Assembly (NCBI GenBank): GCA_903896615.1
Contig: CAITYM010000141.1
Location: 1-64,000, forward strand
Reading direction: 5' to 3'
Length of the DNA stretch: 64,000 bases
DNA from: an uncultured Burkholderiales bacterium
Lineage (GTDB): Bacteria > Pseudomonadota > Gammaproteobacteria > Burkholderiales > Burkholderiaceae_C
In this document: piece by piece, positions 8,891 through 17,706 of the stretch
How the letters are laid out: each line of letters begins with the position of its first letter
How positions within the stretch are numbered: the stretch's first letter is position 1
Notes under the pieces: generated by a model
Told to the model about the DNA's origin: nothing
The model's database searches: none
Seen by the model: the letters and a program-made list of their open reading frames with translations, nothing else
Translations under genes and position numbers: made by a program

Positions 8891-9691
8891 TTATTTATTT
8901 TGATTGTGCGAGTCGAAAAAATCTAAGCATATTTTGTTTAGCAATTCAGGCTGATCACGGTGAGGTGAGTGGGCGCAATTTGCTATTTCAAGAAGTTGCG
9001 TTTGGCTCGGGGGGAGCTTTTGCGCTATGCCTCGAATTTGTGCCATAGTTCCGTATTCGTCATTTTCACCTTGAATGGCTAATACCGGGCAGGTAATTGC
9101 CCTGATATCGGCTTCAATGCTCCAGTTTCGAAAGCTAGGGTTTAGCCAGATTTCGTTCCAACTCCAAAATGCTGAATCTACGTCATCATGATAACGACTT
9201 AAACGGTCACGTAAATTAGTGTTTACGAAGGCTTCACGGGCATTTTCTATGCTGTGCAAACAAACATCTTCGACCATGATGTGAGGTGCAAGCACTATAA
9301 GCCCAGAAACTGGATACCGCGAGGCGTGTAACAGCGCTATTGATCCCCCATCACTGTGTCCAAAGAGCCATGGTTTTTCGTCTATGGCTAGTTCGGTAAA
9401 TAGTGCCGGTAAAACTTCAAAAGCTTGCCGATGCATGAAATCCTTAGCCCACACTTTCTCAACTCCACTAGGTGAGGAGCGACCGTACCCAGGTCTAGAA
9501 TACATTAAACCCCTAACTTTAAGTGACTCACACAGTTGTTGCGGATAGTCTCTCCACATTGCAACAGATCCCAATCCCTCATGCAAAAAGACAAATAGAG
9601 GCGCTTCGGTTTTTTCACGGTTGAGCCACTGATATTCAATCTGAATTTGTTGATTCTGCCAGTTTATTTTGACAAAAGAACTTTCAGCCAT
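8891..9691 (-). CDS. Alpha/beta hydrolase of the box cluster
   Basis: Alpha/beta hydrolase of 266 residues. Nucleophile elbow GHSDGGS with S113, catalytic His in NCAHSPH (H241), oxyanion-region LHEGLGSVAMW near residue 37. The likely acid is D or E in QGENDEYGT. Such hydrolases are common in box clusters, where they may hydrolyse stray thioesters, lactones or esters; the exact substrate is not established. Five bases separate it from the benzoate-CoA ligase gene, so they are co-transcribed. The family call is safe, the substrate is not. Confidence 0.82.
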   Translation of the reverse strand: MAESSFVKINWQNQQIQIEYQWLNREKTEAPLFVFLHEGLGSVAMWRDYPQQLCESLKVRGLMYSRPGYGRSSPSGVEKVWAKDFMHRQAFEVLPALFTELAIDEKPWLFGHSDGGSIALLHASRYPVSGLIVLAPHIMVEDVCLHSIENAREAFVNTNLRDRLSRYHDDVDSAFWSWNEIWLNPSFRNWSIEADIRAITCPVLAIQGENDEYGTMAQIRGIAQKLPPSQTQLLEIANCAHSPHRDQPELLNKICLDFFDSHNQNK

Positions 9692-9696
9692 TTGTG

Positions 9697-11283
9697 CTAC
9701 TGCTCTTGAATACGAAGTTTAAAGCGCTGAATTTTGCCCGTAGCAGTTTTAGGCAATTCATCGACGAACGCTATCAGTCGCGGATATTTATAAGGCGCTA
9801 ATTTATCTTTGACAAATGCTTTTAGCTCATCCTCAGTTACCGAAGCCCCTGATTTAAGAACTACAAACGCCTTGGTTTTAGTAAGCCCTTCCAGATCGTT
9901 TACGCCAATGACAGCGGCCTCTAACACACTAGGATGTTGAATAAGGGTGGCTTCTACTTCAAATGGACTGACGTAAATTCCGCTTACCTTTAGCATGTCA
10001 TCTGAGCGACCTCCGTAGGTATATGTGCCGTCCTCATTTTGAACATATTTATCACCACTTTTCGTCCAGCCTCCTTGGAAAGTCTCCCTACTTTTTTCAC
10101 GGTTTCCCCAATACATAAGCGCTGATGATGGGCCTTTGATATACAAATCACCTTGCTCACCGACCTTGGCCGGTAAGCCGTCATCTCCTCTGAGTTCGAT
10201 CTCATAGCCTGGAACCGGCCAGCCCGTGGTTCCGTATTTAACCTGCGTAGGCCGGTTAGACAAGAAAATATGAAGCATCTCAGTAGAGCCAATTCCGTCC
10301 ACGATATTTACACCAAAGTGTTCGGTGAAGCGTTCTCCAAGTTCAGCCGGGAGTGCTTCACCCGCTGAGGAGACTAAGCGCAAGGCTACTTGTTGTTTAT
10401 CTGGTAAATTGGGGTGAGACAGCATACCGGCAAATCCCGTGGGTGCGCCGAAAAATACTGTCGGACGGACACCTCCGATACCGCCCGTCATCCTTTTGAA
10501 GGTTGCGTCCGGCGTAGGGCGCTCTGGCATCAAAATAGTACAAGCGCCAACTGTCATGGGAAAGGTAAGTCCGTTGCCTAAGCCGTAAGCAAAAAATAGC
10601 TTTGCAGCAGAGAAACAAACGTCATCTTCGGTGAGGTTCAAGATTCCCTTTCCGTAAAGCATCGATGTCCAATAAGGATTGGCATGAGAGTGCACGGTAC
10701 CCTTGGGACGACCTGTTGATCCAGAGGAATAAAGCCAAAAACCTGGATCATCTGCTTTAGTTTGAGCAGACTTCGTTAAGGGTTCGCATTCGTTTAGGAA
10801 CTCTTCAAATTCGACTTCCGACGGATGCAAGGGAGCGAGGGGTTTAGACACAATGACTTTGACAACTTCGTGGTCAGATCTGCTCATTGCGGCGGTCAAG
10901 GTTGGAAGTAGGCTGCCCGAGACCATTACTGCCTGAGCTCTTGAGTGTTCCAGCATATAGGCGTAGTCATCTGCAGTCAGTAACGTGTTGACAGCCACGG
11001 GGATTAAGCCTGCGTAGATGGCACCTAAAAAACTTACAGGCCAATCATTGCAGTCATGCATTAATAGTAAGACGCGCTCTTCGCGGCGCAAACCAAGACT
11101 TCGCAGGCTAGCTGAAAGAGTGCGTACGCGGGTGTCTAACTCACCGTAGCTTAGGACTCCTGAGTCATCTAAGAAGGCAGGGCGTTTTGCCCTTTTAAGG
11201 TTACAAGTAAGTAAGAAATCTGCGAAATTGAATTTTTCTGGTGGCGGCGCAACGCAGTCGTACTCAACGTAATTCGTGCTCAT
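9697..11283 (-). CDS. bclA: Benzoate-CoA ligase
   Basis: AMP-forming acyl-CoA synthetase of 528 residues, the usual length for benzoate-CoA ligases. It activates benzoate with ATP and CoA to benzoyl-CoA, the substrate of BoxAB. P-loop YSSGSTGRPKG at 185-195; adenylate site DGIGSTEMLHIFLSNRP, typical of the benzoate/4-hydroxybenzoate ligase branch; hinge YGGRSDDMLKVSGIYVSPFEVE begins the mobile domain; catalytic lysine K517 in TATGKIQRFK. I chose ATG 11283 (MSTNYVEYDC), with AGGA seven bases upstream; a TTG at 11304 would add seven residues. It sits between boxD and the hydrolase in one operon. 2-Aminobenzoate or hydroxybenzoate specificity cannot be excluded. Confidence 0.92.
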   Translation of the reverse strand: MSTNYVEYDCVAPPPEKFNFADFLLTCNLKRAKRPAFLDDSGVLSYGELDTRVRTLSASLRSLGLRREERVLLLMHDCNDWPVSFLGAIYAGLIPVAVNTLLTADDYAYMLEHSRAQAVMVSGSLLPTLTAAMSRSDHEVVKVIVSKPLAPLHPSEVEFEEFLNECEPLTKSAQTKADDPGFWLYSSGSTGRPKGTVHSHANPYWTSMLYGKGILNLTEDDVCFSAAKLFFAYGLGNGLTFPMTVGACTILMPERPTPDATFKRMTGGIGGVRPTVFFGAPTGFAGMLSHPNLPDKQQVALRLVSSAGEALPAELGERFTEHFGVNIVDGIGSTEMLHIFLSNRPTQVKYGTTGWPVPGYEIELRGDDGLPAKVGEQGDLYIKGPSSALMYWGNREKSRETFQGGWTKSGDKYVQNEDGTYTYGGRSDDMLKVSGIYVSPFEVEATLIQHPSVLEAAVIGVNDLEGLTKTKAFVVLKSGASVTEDELKAFVKDKLAPYKYPRLIAFVDELPKTATGKIQRFKLRIQEQ

Positions 11284-11320
11284 TGGAGTTCCTAAAAAAA
11301 GCAAGCCAGTTTGGCATTAT

Positions 11321-12895
11321 TCAATTGCTACTTGGTTTGAGTAGCGACAACACTGAGGTGCTTGCTTGTACAGCGGCTCGGCGGTGATAGAAATTAAGAG
11401 CGCGAAGCCCCCCAAGCTCCTCCCCACCGCCTGCTCTTCCAGGCCCCCCGTGAAGGGACTGTGGCATCACATTACCGTGCCCCGTATTCAAGGTGGAGAT
11501 ATCGGGCGAAATAACATGTATACGACCATGACTGTCGGTAAGTTCGGGAACTACTTTTGCCAATTCGCCGTGGTCATGCCCGTAGACCGATGTCACTAAA
11601 GATCCTTGGCCTCGTCGAATCAGTTGGAGTGCGTGGTCTAAATCGTTGTTTCGGTAGGGGACAATCGTAGCTACTGGACCAAATACCTCAGTGTCGTGAA
11701 CTCTGTCGGCGGCATCACTTCCGGTAGCGCTTCGTGTACCGAGTAAGGTCGGTCCGGTGCAACAAGAAGTCGTGGGGTCGGCTTCAATCAGGGTGTGTTT
11801 GCTTGCACTGTGTAGGACCTGTGTTTGCTCCTGTAAAAAAGCCAATCCACTTAGCACTGAGTTAAATTGTTCGCGGTTAACAACTGCTCCCATTCGAACG
11901 CTTTCATTGCGTGGATTGCCCACTGTTATTTTGTCCAAGCGAGCAGAGATTGCCTGAGCAACTGCTTCGTATAAGCTATCAGGCACAAATATGCGACGTA
12001 TAGCAGTGCATTTTTGTCCAGATTTAACAGTCATCTCTCGCGTAACTTCTTTTACGAGTAATTCAAATGACTCGTTGGCGCTACGCTCACTTGGTAGTAA
12101 TAGTGCTGAGTTAACGCTATCTGCTTCGATGTTCACGCGCACCGATTTTTGGGTCACTGCAGGGTGGGAGCGAATGATAGCTGCTGTTTCAGCTGAACCT
12201 GTGAAAGAGACCACATCAAAGGGCTCTAGTTGATCCATCAAGCCAGCGGAACTGCCGCAAATAATTGACAGTGCACCCACGGGAAAAATGCCTGCATCTA
12301 TTACATCTTTGACCATGCGTTGTGTGAGCCACGCCGTTGCTGTTGCAGGCTTGACAATAACAGGTACGCCGGATAATAGAGCTGGAGCAGCTTTCTCCCA
12401 TAATCCCCAAGAGGGGAAGTTAAAGGCGTTAATAAGCAGTGCTACGCCGCGCGTAGGAGTCAGCAAATGTTGTGATTGAAATAAGGGATCTTTTCCCAGC
12501 AGGGCTAAATCTCCGTCGAGCAGAAAATGACTTGCGCTCAAGCTAGCTCCGAGTTTTGCATAAGTGCTTAAGGTATAAATACCACCGTCCACATCAACTG
12601 CAGTATCATTTTTAACTGTCCCGCTATTTTTAAGTGAGATGTCGTAATAAAGGTCTTTGTTGGCCTGCAATACTTTTGATGCTGCTCCAAGCATCGCTGC
12701 ACGCTCTGGGTAGGTAAGGTGACGCAGGGCAGATCCGCCGTTGTTTCTTGCAAATGCAAATGCAGTTGCAAGATCAAGGCCAGTGGAGTCAACACGAACT
12801 AATTCAGTACCCAATACAGGATCAATCAAAGAATATCCGGTTCCATGGCCGCCTTGCCATTTACCAGCCGCGTAATTAGAGAGGAGTTCTATCAT
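11321..12895 (-). CDS. boxD: 3,4-dehydroadipyl-CoA semialdehyde dehydrogenase (NADP+)
   Basis: Aldehyde dehydrogenase of 524 residues, the length and type of BoxD. It oxidises 3,4-dehydroadipyl-CoA semialdehyde, made by BoxC ring cleavage, to the acid. Catalytic Cys C296 in SGQKCTA, general base E257 in VNIEAD, cofactor segment FTGSAET at about 231. The N-terminal LSNYAAGKWQGG and the HGNVMPQSLHGGPGRAGGGEE stretch near the C-terminus resemble the BoxD/PaaZ-type ALDH branch. It is divergent from boxR-boxCBA, downstream of the DUF4863 gene and upstream of the ligase. PaaZ is excluded because there is no C-terminal hydratase domain. Confidence 0.9.
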   Translation of the reverse strand: MIELLSNYAAGKWQGGHGTGYSLIDPVLGTELVRVDSTGLDLATAFAFARNNGGSALRHLTYPERAAMLGAASKVLQANKDLYYDISLKNSGTVKNDTAVDVDGGIYTLSTYAKLGASLSASHFLLDGDLALLGKDPLFQSQHLLTPTRGVALLINAFNFPSWGLWEKAAPALLSGVPVIVKPATATAWLTQRMVKDVIDAGIFPVGALSIICGSSAGLMDQLEPFDVVSFTGSAETAAIIRSHPAVTQKSVRVNIEADSVNSALLLPSERSANESFELLVKEVTREMTVKSGQKCTAIRRIFVPDSLYEAVAQAISARLDKITVGNPRNESVRMGAVVNREQFNSVLSGLAFLQEQTQVLHSASKHTLIEADPTTSCCTGPTLLGTRSATGSDAADRVHDTEVFGPVATIVPYRNNDLDHALQLIRRGQGSLVTSVYGHDHGELAKVVPELTDSHGRIHVISPDISTLNTGHGNVMPQSLHGGPGRAGGGEELGGLRALNFYHRRAAVQASTSVLSLLKPSSN

Positions 12896-12906
12896 GATGC
12901 CCTTAT

Positions 12907-13419
12907 TTATTTTGTAAATTCAATTGCGCCTTGAGGAAGAAGGTACAGCACAATTGCACGTCCCGAACTAACCGTTGGGCTGTGGGAGCTCCCTGGGGGG
13001 CATACAAACCAACCACCGGGATGCCCGTCAAACTTTGCTGATGCATCTATAGGCATGATTAAATCAATTTCACCGTGGGGGTGAGTGTGGTGCGGTCCAG
13101 CAATGTCTTCCATGAGAACTACATCAACCGAGAACCCATTTAATTCTTCACAAGGTTTGAAAATGCGACCGAATCGTATGCCGCTCATCTCTCGAGCACA
13201 TAGCCAGCCCTCAGCAACCCCGTTTTCGCAAGACTTTTTGAGTTCTCTATAAACACTGGTGTTAGCTCCCAGGTTTGTATTTAGCCAGTCCTGCAGACCC
13301 ACATCAATTACGCGTTGGTGGATTTGATTCGTTACGACAGCAATTTGTTTTTTAAACAGATCTTGAGCCAAAGTAATTTCTGTATTTATAGGCGTAGTGC
13401 TTGTCATAGTCTTTAACAT
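12907..13419 (-). CDS. DUF4863 protein of the box cluster
   Basis: A 170-residue protein of the DUF4863 family. That family includes 4-hydroxylaminobenzoate lyase (PnbB/NbaB) and also occurs in box operons. Seen: a helical N-terminal half, then a small cupin-like beta region with HTHPHGEIDLIMPID, GWFVCPPGSSHSPTV and GRAIVLYLLPQGAIEF. The histidine-rich HTHPHGE and SSHSP segments could bind metal. It is the first gene of the leftward benzoate operon. There is no nitrobenzoate reductase nearby, so lyase activity is doubtful and its box function remains open. The start is uncertain: ATG 13419 lies within an operator-like sequence, and ATG 13407 would shorten the protein by four residues. Neither has a clear ribosome binding site. 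Confidence 0.8.
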   Translation of the reverse strand: MLKTMTSTTPINTEITLAQDLFKKQIAVVTNQIHQRVIDVGLQDWLNTNLGANTSVYRELKKSCENGVAEGWLCAREMSGIRFGRIFKPCEELNGFSVDVVLMEDIAGPHHTHPHGEIDLIMPIDASAKFDGHPGGWFVCPPGSSHSPTVSSGRAIVLYLLPQGAIEFTK

Positions 13420-13432
13420 GTATTATTATGCA
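13419..13432. promoter_or_regulatory. BoxR operator-like site 1 (TGTA-N6-TGCA)
   Basis: TGTA TTATTA TGCA differs by one base from the TGCA-N6-TGCA palindrome known for BoxR/BzdR regulators. It lies in the boxR/DUF4863 intergenic region and touches the upstream ATG candidate of the DUF4863 gene. Binding here could affect both divergent promoters. Confidence 0.5.
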
Positions 13433-13467
13433 TACACGTAGATTAGCATGTTTTAAAAAGCACGTCT

Positions 13468-13481
13468 AGCATTATATTGCA
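13468..13481. promoter_or_regulatory. BoxR operator-like site 2 with embedded -10 box
   Basis: Read on the minus strand this is TGCA ATATAA TGCT, one base from TGCA-N6-TGCA and nearly identical to site 3. It contains TATAAT on the minus strand (13476-13471), a likely -10 element of the leftward benzoate operon. A bound repressor would then block RNA polymerase directly. Confidence 0.6.
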
Positions 13482-13522
13482 TGTTTTCGGGATAACCCCT
13501 ATTTTGAATGGTGTAAGCCAAG

Positions 13523-14404
13523 ATGATTGAAGTTGATGGAGTTAAAAACCCCTTTTTGGTGGCTTTAGGAGAACGAGTGCGTGCGTTAAGAGCCAGAAGG
13601 GGGCTTACTAGGAAGGTTCTAGCAATCAACGCTGAAGTGTCCGAGCGTCACTTGGCAAGCTTAGAGTACGGGGAGGGCAATGCATCCATTCTCGTGTTGC
13701 AGCAAGTAGCGGGCGCATTGCAGTGCTCACTGGCGGAGTTGATTGGGGATGTGACCACTTCGTCCCCTGAGTGGCTGTTGCTTAGGGAGATGTTAGGACA
13801 AAGAACAGAGGAGGATTTGCGGCGTGTGCGGGTGCAGATTGCTCAAATCTTCGGCTCTACTCATGATGATGCTCGAATCAACCGGATTGCCTTAATTGGG
13901 CTGCGCGGAGCTGGTAAAACAACTTTAGGCCAGCAATTAGCGAAGGATTTGGGTTACCCTTTTATTGAGCTTAGTCGGGAAATTGAAAAATTTGCTGGTT
14001 GCAGTATTAGTGAAATCCACAATCTTTACGGGACCCACGCATATCGTCGCTACGAGCGAAGAGCTCTAGAGGAGGCGATACAAATTTACCCTGAAGTTGT
14101 AATCGCAACACCGGGGGGGATAGTGTCCGATTCTGCAACCCTTAATGAGTTGTTATCTCACTGTTACACAGTGTGGCTTAAAGCAAAACCAGAGGAGCAT
14201 TTATCCCGAGTTGTGGCTCAGGGTGACATGCGTCCGATGGCTGGGAGTGCTCAAGCCATAGAGGACCTTAAGTTAATTTTAGAAGGGCGAACTCCCTTTT
14301 ATGCAAAGGCAGATACAACCTTTGATACGAGCGCTCAATCCCTAGAGGAAAGCTATAAGGCTCTGAGTTTTCAGTTTAAAAAGTTACTAAATCTGCTTGT
14401 TTAG
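13523..14404 (+). CDS. boxR: Benzoyl-CoA-responsive regulator BoxR (XRE HTH plus shikimate-kinase-like domain)
   Basis: A two-domain transcription factor of 293 residues. An XRE helix-turn-helix at about 15-75 (LGERVRALRARRGLTRKVLA, then VSERHLASLEYGEGNAS) is joined to a shikimate-kinase-like domain from about 118. Its P-loop is GLRGAGKT at 126-133. In BzdR and BoxR the second domain binds benzoyl-CoA, which releases the repressor from its operators. The family's short linker is present (LLLREMLGQRTEEDLRRVR). The gene lies between the two divergent box runs, with operator-like sites on both sides, so autoregulation is likely. ATG 13523 gives MIEVDGVKNPFLVALGERVR; upstream ribosome binding is weak. 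Confidence 0.93.
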   Translation: MIEVDGVKNPFLVALGERVRALRARRGLTRKVLAINAEVSERHLASLEYGEGNASILVLQQVAGALQCSLAELIGDVTTSSPEWLLLREMLGQRTEEDLRRVRVQIAQIFGSTHDDARINRIALIGLRGAGKTTLGQQLAKDLGYPFIELSREIEKFAGCSISEIHNLYGTHAYRRYERRALEEAIQIYPEVVIATPGGIVSDSATLNELLSHCYTVWLKAKPEEHLSRVVAQGDMRPMAGSAQAIEDLKLILEGRTPFYAKADTTFDTSAQSLEESYKALSFQFKKLLNLLV

Positions 14405-14477
14405 TCTAAGGATTGATCATCCTGTGTTATAGGTGTTTACCCTTTGTGGAATAGTATTGCATCTTAAAATCATTTTT

Positions 14478-14491
14478 TGCAATATAATGCA
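14478..14491. promoter_or_regulatory. BoxR operator, perfect TGCA-N6-TGCA, upstream of boxC
   Basis: TGCA ATATAA TGCA is a perfect match to the BzdR/BoxR palindrome. It embeds TATAAT (14483-14488), a likely -10 box for boxCBA. TTGCAT at 14457-14462 is a possible -35 but is spaced 20 bases away, longer than ideal. The sequence is almost the mirror of site 2, which supports shared control of both operons. Confidence 0.65.
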
Positions 14492-14563
14492 TAAATCACG
14501 AAGACTTCATTTGTCCCAATTTACGGGCATAGATGCCAGATTCCTAACTCCGGAGACCAATTT

Positions 14564-16231
14564 ATGAACCAACCCACACTCGTTAATTACCAAATTGAGC
14601 CGGGACAATACAAACACTGGTCGGTTAAATACGAGGGGGAAGTTGCAACCCTTCAACTGAATATTAACGAGGACGGTGGAATTCGACCTGGCTACAAGTT
14701 AAAGCTTAACAGCTACGATCTCGGGGTTGATATTGAGTTATACGACGCTTTAAACCGTATTCGATTCGAACATCCTGAGGTGAAGAGTGTCGTAGTAACG
14801 AGCTTGCGCGATCGCATCTTTTGCTCTGGTGCAAATATCTTTATGCTTGGCTTGTCGACGCATGCTTGGAAAGTGAACTTTTGTAAGTTCACCAACGAAA
14901 CACGTAACGGGATTGAGGACAGTAGCCGCTTTAGTGGTTTGAAATTTGTTGCTGCTGTAAATGGAGCTTGTGCTGGAGGGGGGTATGAGTTAGCCCTTGC
15001 TTGTGATGAGATCGTATTAGTAGATGATAGGTCGTCTGCAGTGTCTTTGCCTGAGGTACCACTTTTGGGTGTATTGCCTGGAACAGGTGGACTGACTCGT
15101 GTTACGGACAAACGCAAAGTCCGTCATGATCATGCTGATCTATTTTGTACCAGTGTTGAAGGTGTAAGGGGTCAACGTGCTGTGGATTGGCGATTGGTGG
15201 ATGAGGTCGCAAAGCCAGCTAAATTTGATGAAGCGGTTCAGATTAGAGTTAAAAATATTGCGGCCAACTCTAAGCGTCCGGGTATTTCCGCTTTGGGTAA
15301 AGGTGTGCAATTAACTCCCTTGAAGAAGAATTTGCAAGCAGACCGACTAACTTACGAATACGTTGACATTAGTATTGACCGTGCTAAACGAACGGCGACC
15401 TTGACTGTGCTGGCCCCTAAGTCAGAGCTCCCAACAACCATTGATAAGATACTCGCATCTGGCGCAAATTGGTATCCATTGCAAATGGCCCGTGAACTAG
15501 ATGATGCAATCTTAAGTCTTCGAACAAACGAACTTGATATAGGGACTTGGCTGTTAAAGACAGCAGGCGACAGCAAACTTGCGCTGCAGAGTGACGCAAT
15601 TTTGGTCGAACACAAGGATCATTGGTTTGTTAATGAAACCATTGGAATATTACGCCGTACGTTGGCGCGTATTGATGTTTCTTCCCGTTCTTTATTTGCG
15701 TTAATAGATGAGGGATCTTGTTTTGTAGGACTATTGGCAGAAATTGCATTTGCAGCCGATCGATCTTACATGCTTGTATTGCCCGACGCGGCTGACAAAG
15801 AGCCACACATTGCGTTAAGTGAGTTAAATTTTGGGTACTTCCCCATGGTCAATCATCAGACTCGCTTGCAACGACGCTTTTACGAAGAGGCTGAGCCGCT
15901 TGAGAAAATACGCTCAGTCGTTGGTCAGTTACTTAATGCTAATCAGGCTTTAACCCTTGGGTTGGTCACAGCTGCGCCAGATGATATTGATTGGGCCGAT
16001 GAAATACGTCTCGCAGTTGAGGAGCGATCAGCAATGTCTCCTGATAGTTTGACTGGACTAGAAGCCAATCTGCGCTTTTGTCAAAAAGAGTCAATGGAGA
16101 CGCGTATTTTTGGTCGATTGTCGGCTTGGCAAAACTGGATTTTTAATCGGCCCAATGCGGTCGGAGAAAAGGGTGCACTTAAGGTCTACGGCAAAGGCGA
16201 GAAGGCTGTATTTGATCTCAACCGTGTTTAA
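14564..16231 (+). CDS. boxC: 2,3-epoxybenzoyl-CoA dihydrolase (ring-opening)
   Basis: BoxC, 555 residues, the usual length. It hydrolyses 2,3-epoxybenzoyl-CoA with two waters, opening the ring and releasing formate, to give 3,4-dehydroadipyl-CoA semialdehyde. It has a long crotonase-like domain: FCSGANIFMLGLSTHAWKVNF around 85-105, then VAAVNGACAGGGYELALACD near 130-150, and LPEVPLLGVLPGTGGLTRV. The C-terminal half is a second degenerate crotonase-like region. The N-terminal YKHWSVKYEGEVATLQLNI resembles known BoxC. GGAG lies about ten bases before the ATG. First gene of the boxCBA operon, 24 bases before boxB. Confidence 0.95.
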   Translation: MNQPTLVNYQIEPGQYKHWSVKYEGEVATLQLNINEDGGIRPGYKLKLNSYDLGVDIELYDALNRIRFEHPEVKSVVVTSLRDRIFCSGANIFMLGLSTHAWKVNFCKFTNETRNGIEDSSRFSGLKFVAAVNGACAGGGYELALACDEIVLVDDRSSAVSLPEVPLLGVLPGTGGLTRVTDKRKVRHDHADLFCTSVEGVRGQRAVDWRLVDEVAKPAKFDEAVQIRVKNIAANSKRPGISALGKGVQLTPLKKNLQADRLTYEYVDISIDRAKRTATLTVLAPKSELPTTIDKILASGANWYPLQMARELDDAILSLRTNELDIGTWLLKTAGDSKLALQSDAILVEHKDHWFVNETIGILRRTLARIDVSSRSLFALIDEGSCFVGLLAEIAFAADRSYMLVLPDAADKEPHIALSELNFGYFPMVNHQTRLQRRFYEEAEPLEKIRSVVGQLLNANQALTLGLVTAAPDDIDWADEIRLAVEERSAMSPDSLTGLEANLRFCQKESMETRIFGRLSAWQNWIFNRPNAVGEKGALKVYGKGEKAVFDLNRV

Positions 16232-16254
16232 AGTTTAATTTCTTAAAGGAGTTT

Positions 16255-17685
16255 ATGATGTCAGCAATTAATTACAGCGACAAAATCCCAAATAACGTTA
16301 ATTTATCAGAAGACAGAACGCTTCAAAGAGCTTTGGAGCATTGGCAACCGAACTATTTGCAATGGTGGCAAGATATGGGCCCTGATGGTTCACAAAACTT
16401 TGATGTATATCTTCGCACTGCTGTTAGTGTTGACCCCCAGGGATGGGCGCAGTTTGGTCATGTAAAGATGCCTGATTATCGTTGGGGTATCTTTTTAAAT
16501 GCAGCAGAGCAAGACCGAAAAATTCATTTTGGTGATCATATTGGTGAGGCAGCATGGCAAGATGTGCCTGGCGAACACCGCGCAAATCTGCGCCGAATCA
16601 TTGTCACTCAAGGTGATACAGAGCCCGCCTCCGTTGAGCAGCAAAGGCATCTTGGTTTAACTGCACCTAGTCAATATGATCTGCGGAACTTGTTCCAAGT
16701 TAACGTAGAGGAGGGTCGTCATCTATGGGCAATGGTTTATTTATTACATAAGTACTTTGGTCGTGACGGAAGAGAAGAGGCTGAAGCGTTACTAGAGCGC
16801 AATAGTGGTAATGCTGATAATCCCCGCATATTGGAAGCCTTCAATGAAAAAACGCCTGATTGGTTAAGCTTTTTCATGTTTACATATTTTACCGATCGAG
16901 ACGGTAAATTCCAACTATGTGCTTTAGCTGAAAGTGCCTTTGATCCATTGGCACGCACTACTAAATTCATGTTGACCGAAGAAGCGCATCATATGTTTGT
17001 TGGCGAATCAGGGGTTGGACGAGTTATTCAGAGAACTGTTAACGCTATGAATCAACTTAAAACTGATGACGTGGGAAAGTTGCGTGCTGAGGGTGTAATT
17101 GATTTACCAACCATTCAGCGTTATATTAATTTTCACTTTAGCGTGACTATTGATTTGTTTGGTGCTGATCAATCCTCTAATGCTGCTACCTTCTACAGCT
17201 CTGGGCTTAAGGGACGCTACGAAGAAGGAAAACGCGTAGATGACCACATCTTAAAAGGAAATACATATAAAGTACTTGAGGTACATAACGGTCAATTGCT
17301 TGAAAAAGAAGTGCCGATGTTAAACGCTCTCAATGAGGTGCTTCGAGATGATTACATTACTGACTCTAAGGGTGGTGTTGATCGTTGGAACAGAATTATT
17401 GAGAAAGCAGGTATCCCTTTTAAACTAACTGTTCCTCATAAAGCCTTTCACCGTAACATCGGAACATTGGCTGGTGTTAAGGTCAGCCCAGATGGAAGAG
17501 TTGTTAACGAGCAAGAATGGAACCAAAAAGTAGAGGAGTGGTTACCAAGCGATCAAGACCGTGCCTATGTTGGTAGCCTGATGGGGCGTGTAACTGAAAC
17601 CGGTAAATTTGCTAATTGGATTGCACCGCCAGTTATGGGTATCAACCGTCAGCCCGTGGACTTTGAATATGTCCGTTTCAATTGA
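16255..17685 (+). CDS. boxB: Benzoyl-CoA 2,3-epoxidase, oxygenase subunit
   Basis: BoxB, 476 residues, a carboxylate-bridged diiron epoxidase that adds one oxygen across C2-C3 of benzoyl-CoA, with electrons from BoxA. Allowing for a three-residue offset, the iron ligands known for BoxB fall on E123, E153, H156, D214, E243 and H246; all six are present (EEGRH at 152-156, EEAHH at 242-246). No key residue is missing. AAAGGAG lies a few bases before the ATG; a second ATG follows at 16258. It sits between boxC and boxA, whose frames nearly abut. Confidence 0.96.
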   Translation: MMSAINYSDKIPNNVNLSEDRTLQRALEHWQPNYLQWWQDMGPDGSQNFDVYLRTAVSVDPQGWAQFGHVKMPDYRWGIFLNAAEQDRKIHFGDHIGEAAWQDVPGEHRANLRRIIVTQGDTEPASVEQQRHLGLTAPSQYDLRNLFQVNVEEGRHLWAMVYLLHKYFGRDGREEAEALLERNSGNADNPRILEAFNEKTPDWLSFFMFTYFTDRDGKFQLCALAESAFDPLARTTKFMLTEEAHHMFVGESGVGRVIQRTVNAMNQLKTDDVGKLRAEGVIDLPTIQRYINFHFSVTIDLFGADQSSNAATFYSSGLKGRYEEGKRVDDHILKGNTYKVLEVHNGQLLEKEVPMLNALNEVLRDDYITDSKGGVDRWNRIIEKAGIPFKLTVPHKAFHRNIGTLAGVKVSPDGRVVNEQEWNQKVEEWLPSDQDRAYVGSLMGRVTETGKFANWIAPPVMGINRQPVDFEYVRFN

Positions 17686-17706
17686 TTGATTAAAGCATTA
17701 GCCGCC

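Noticed and set aside
11321-12895. PaaZ (oxepin-CoA hydrolase/aldehyde dehydrogenase) as an identity for the boxD gene
   Set aside because: PaaZ has a C-terminal MaoC hydratase domain and about 680 residues; this protein has 524 and lies in a box operon.
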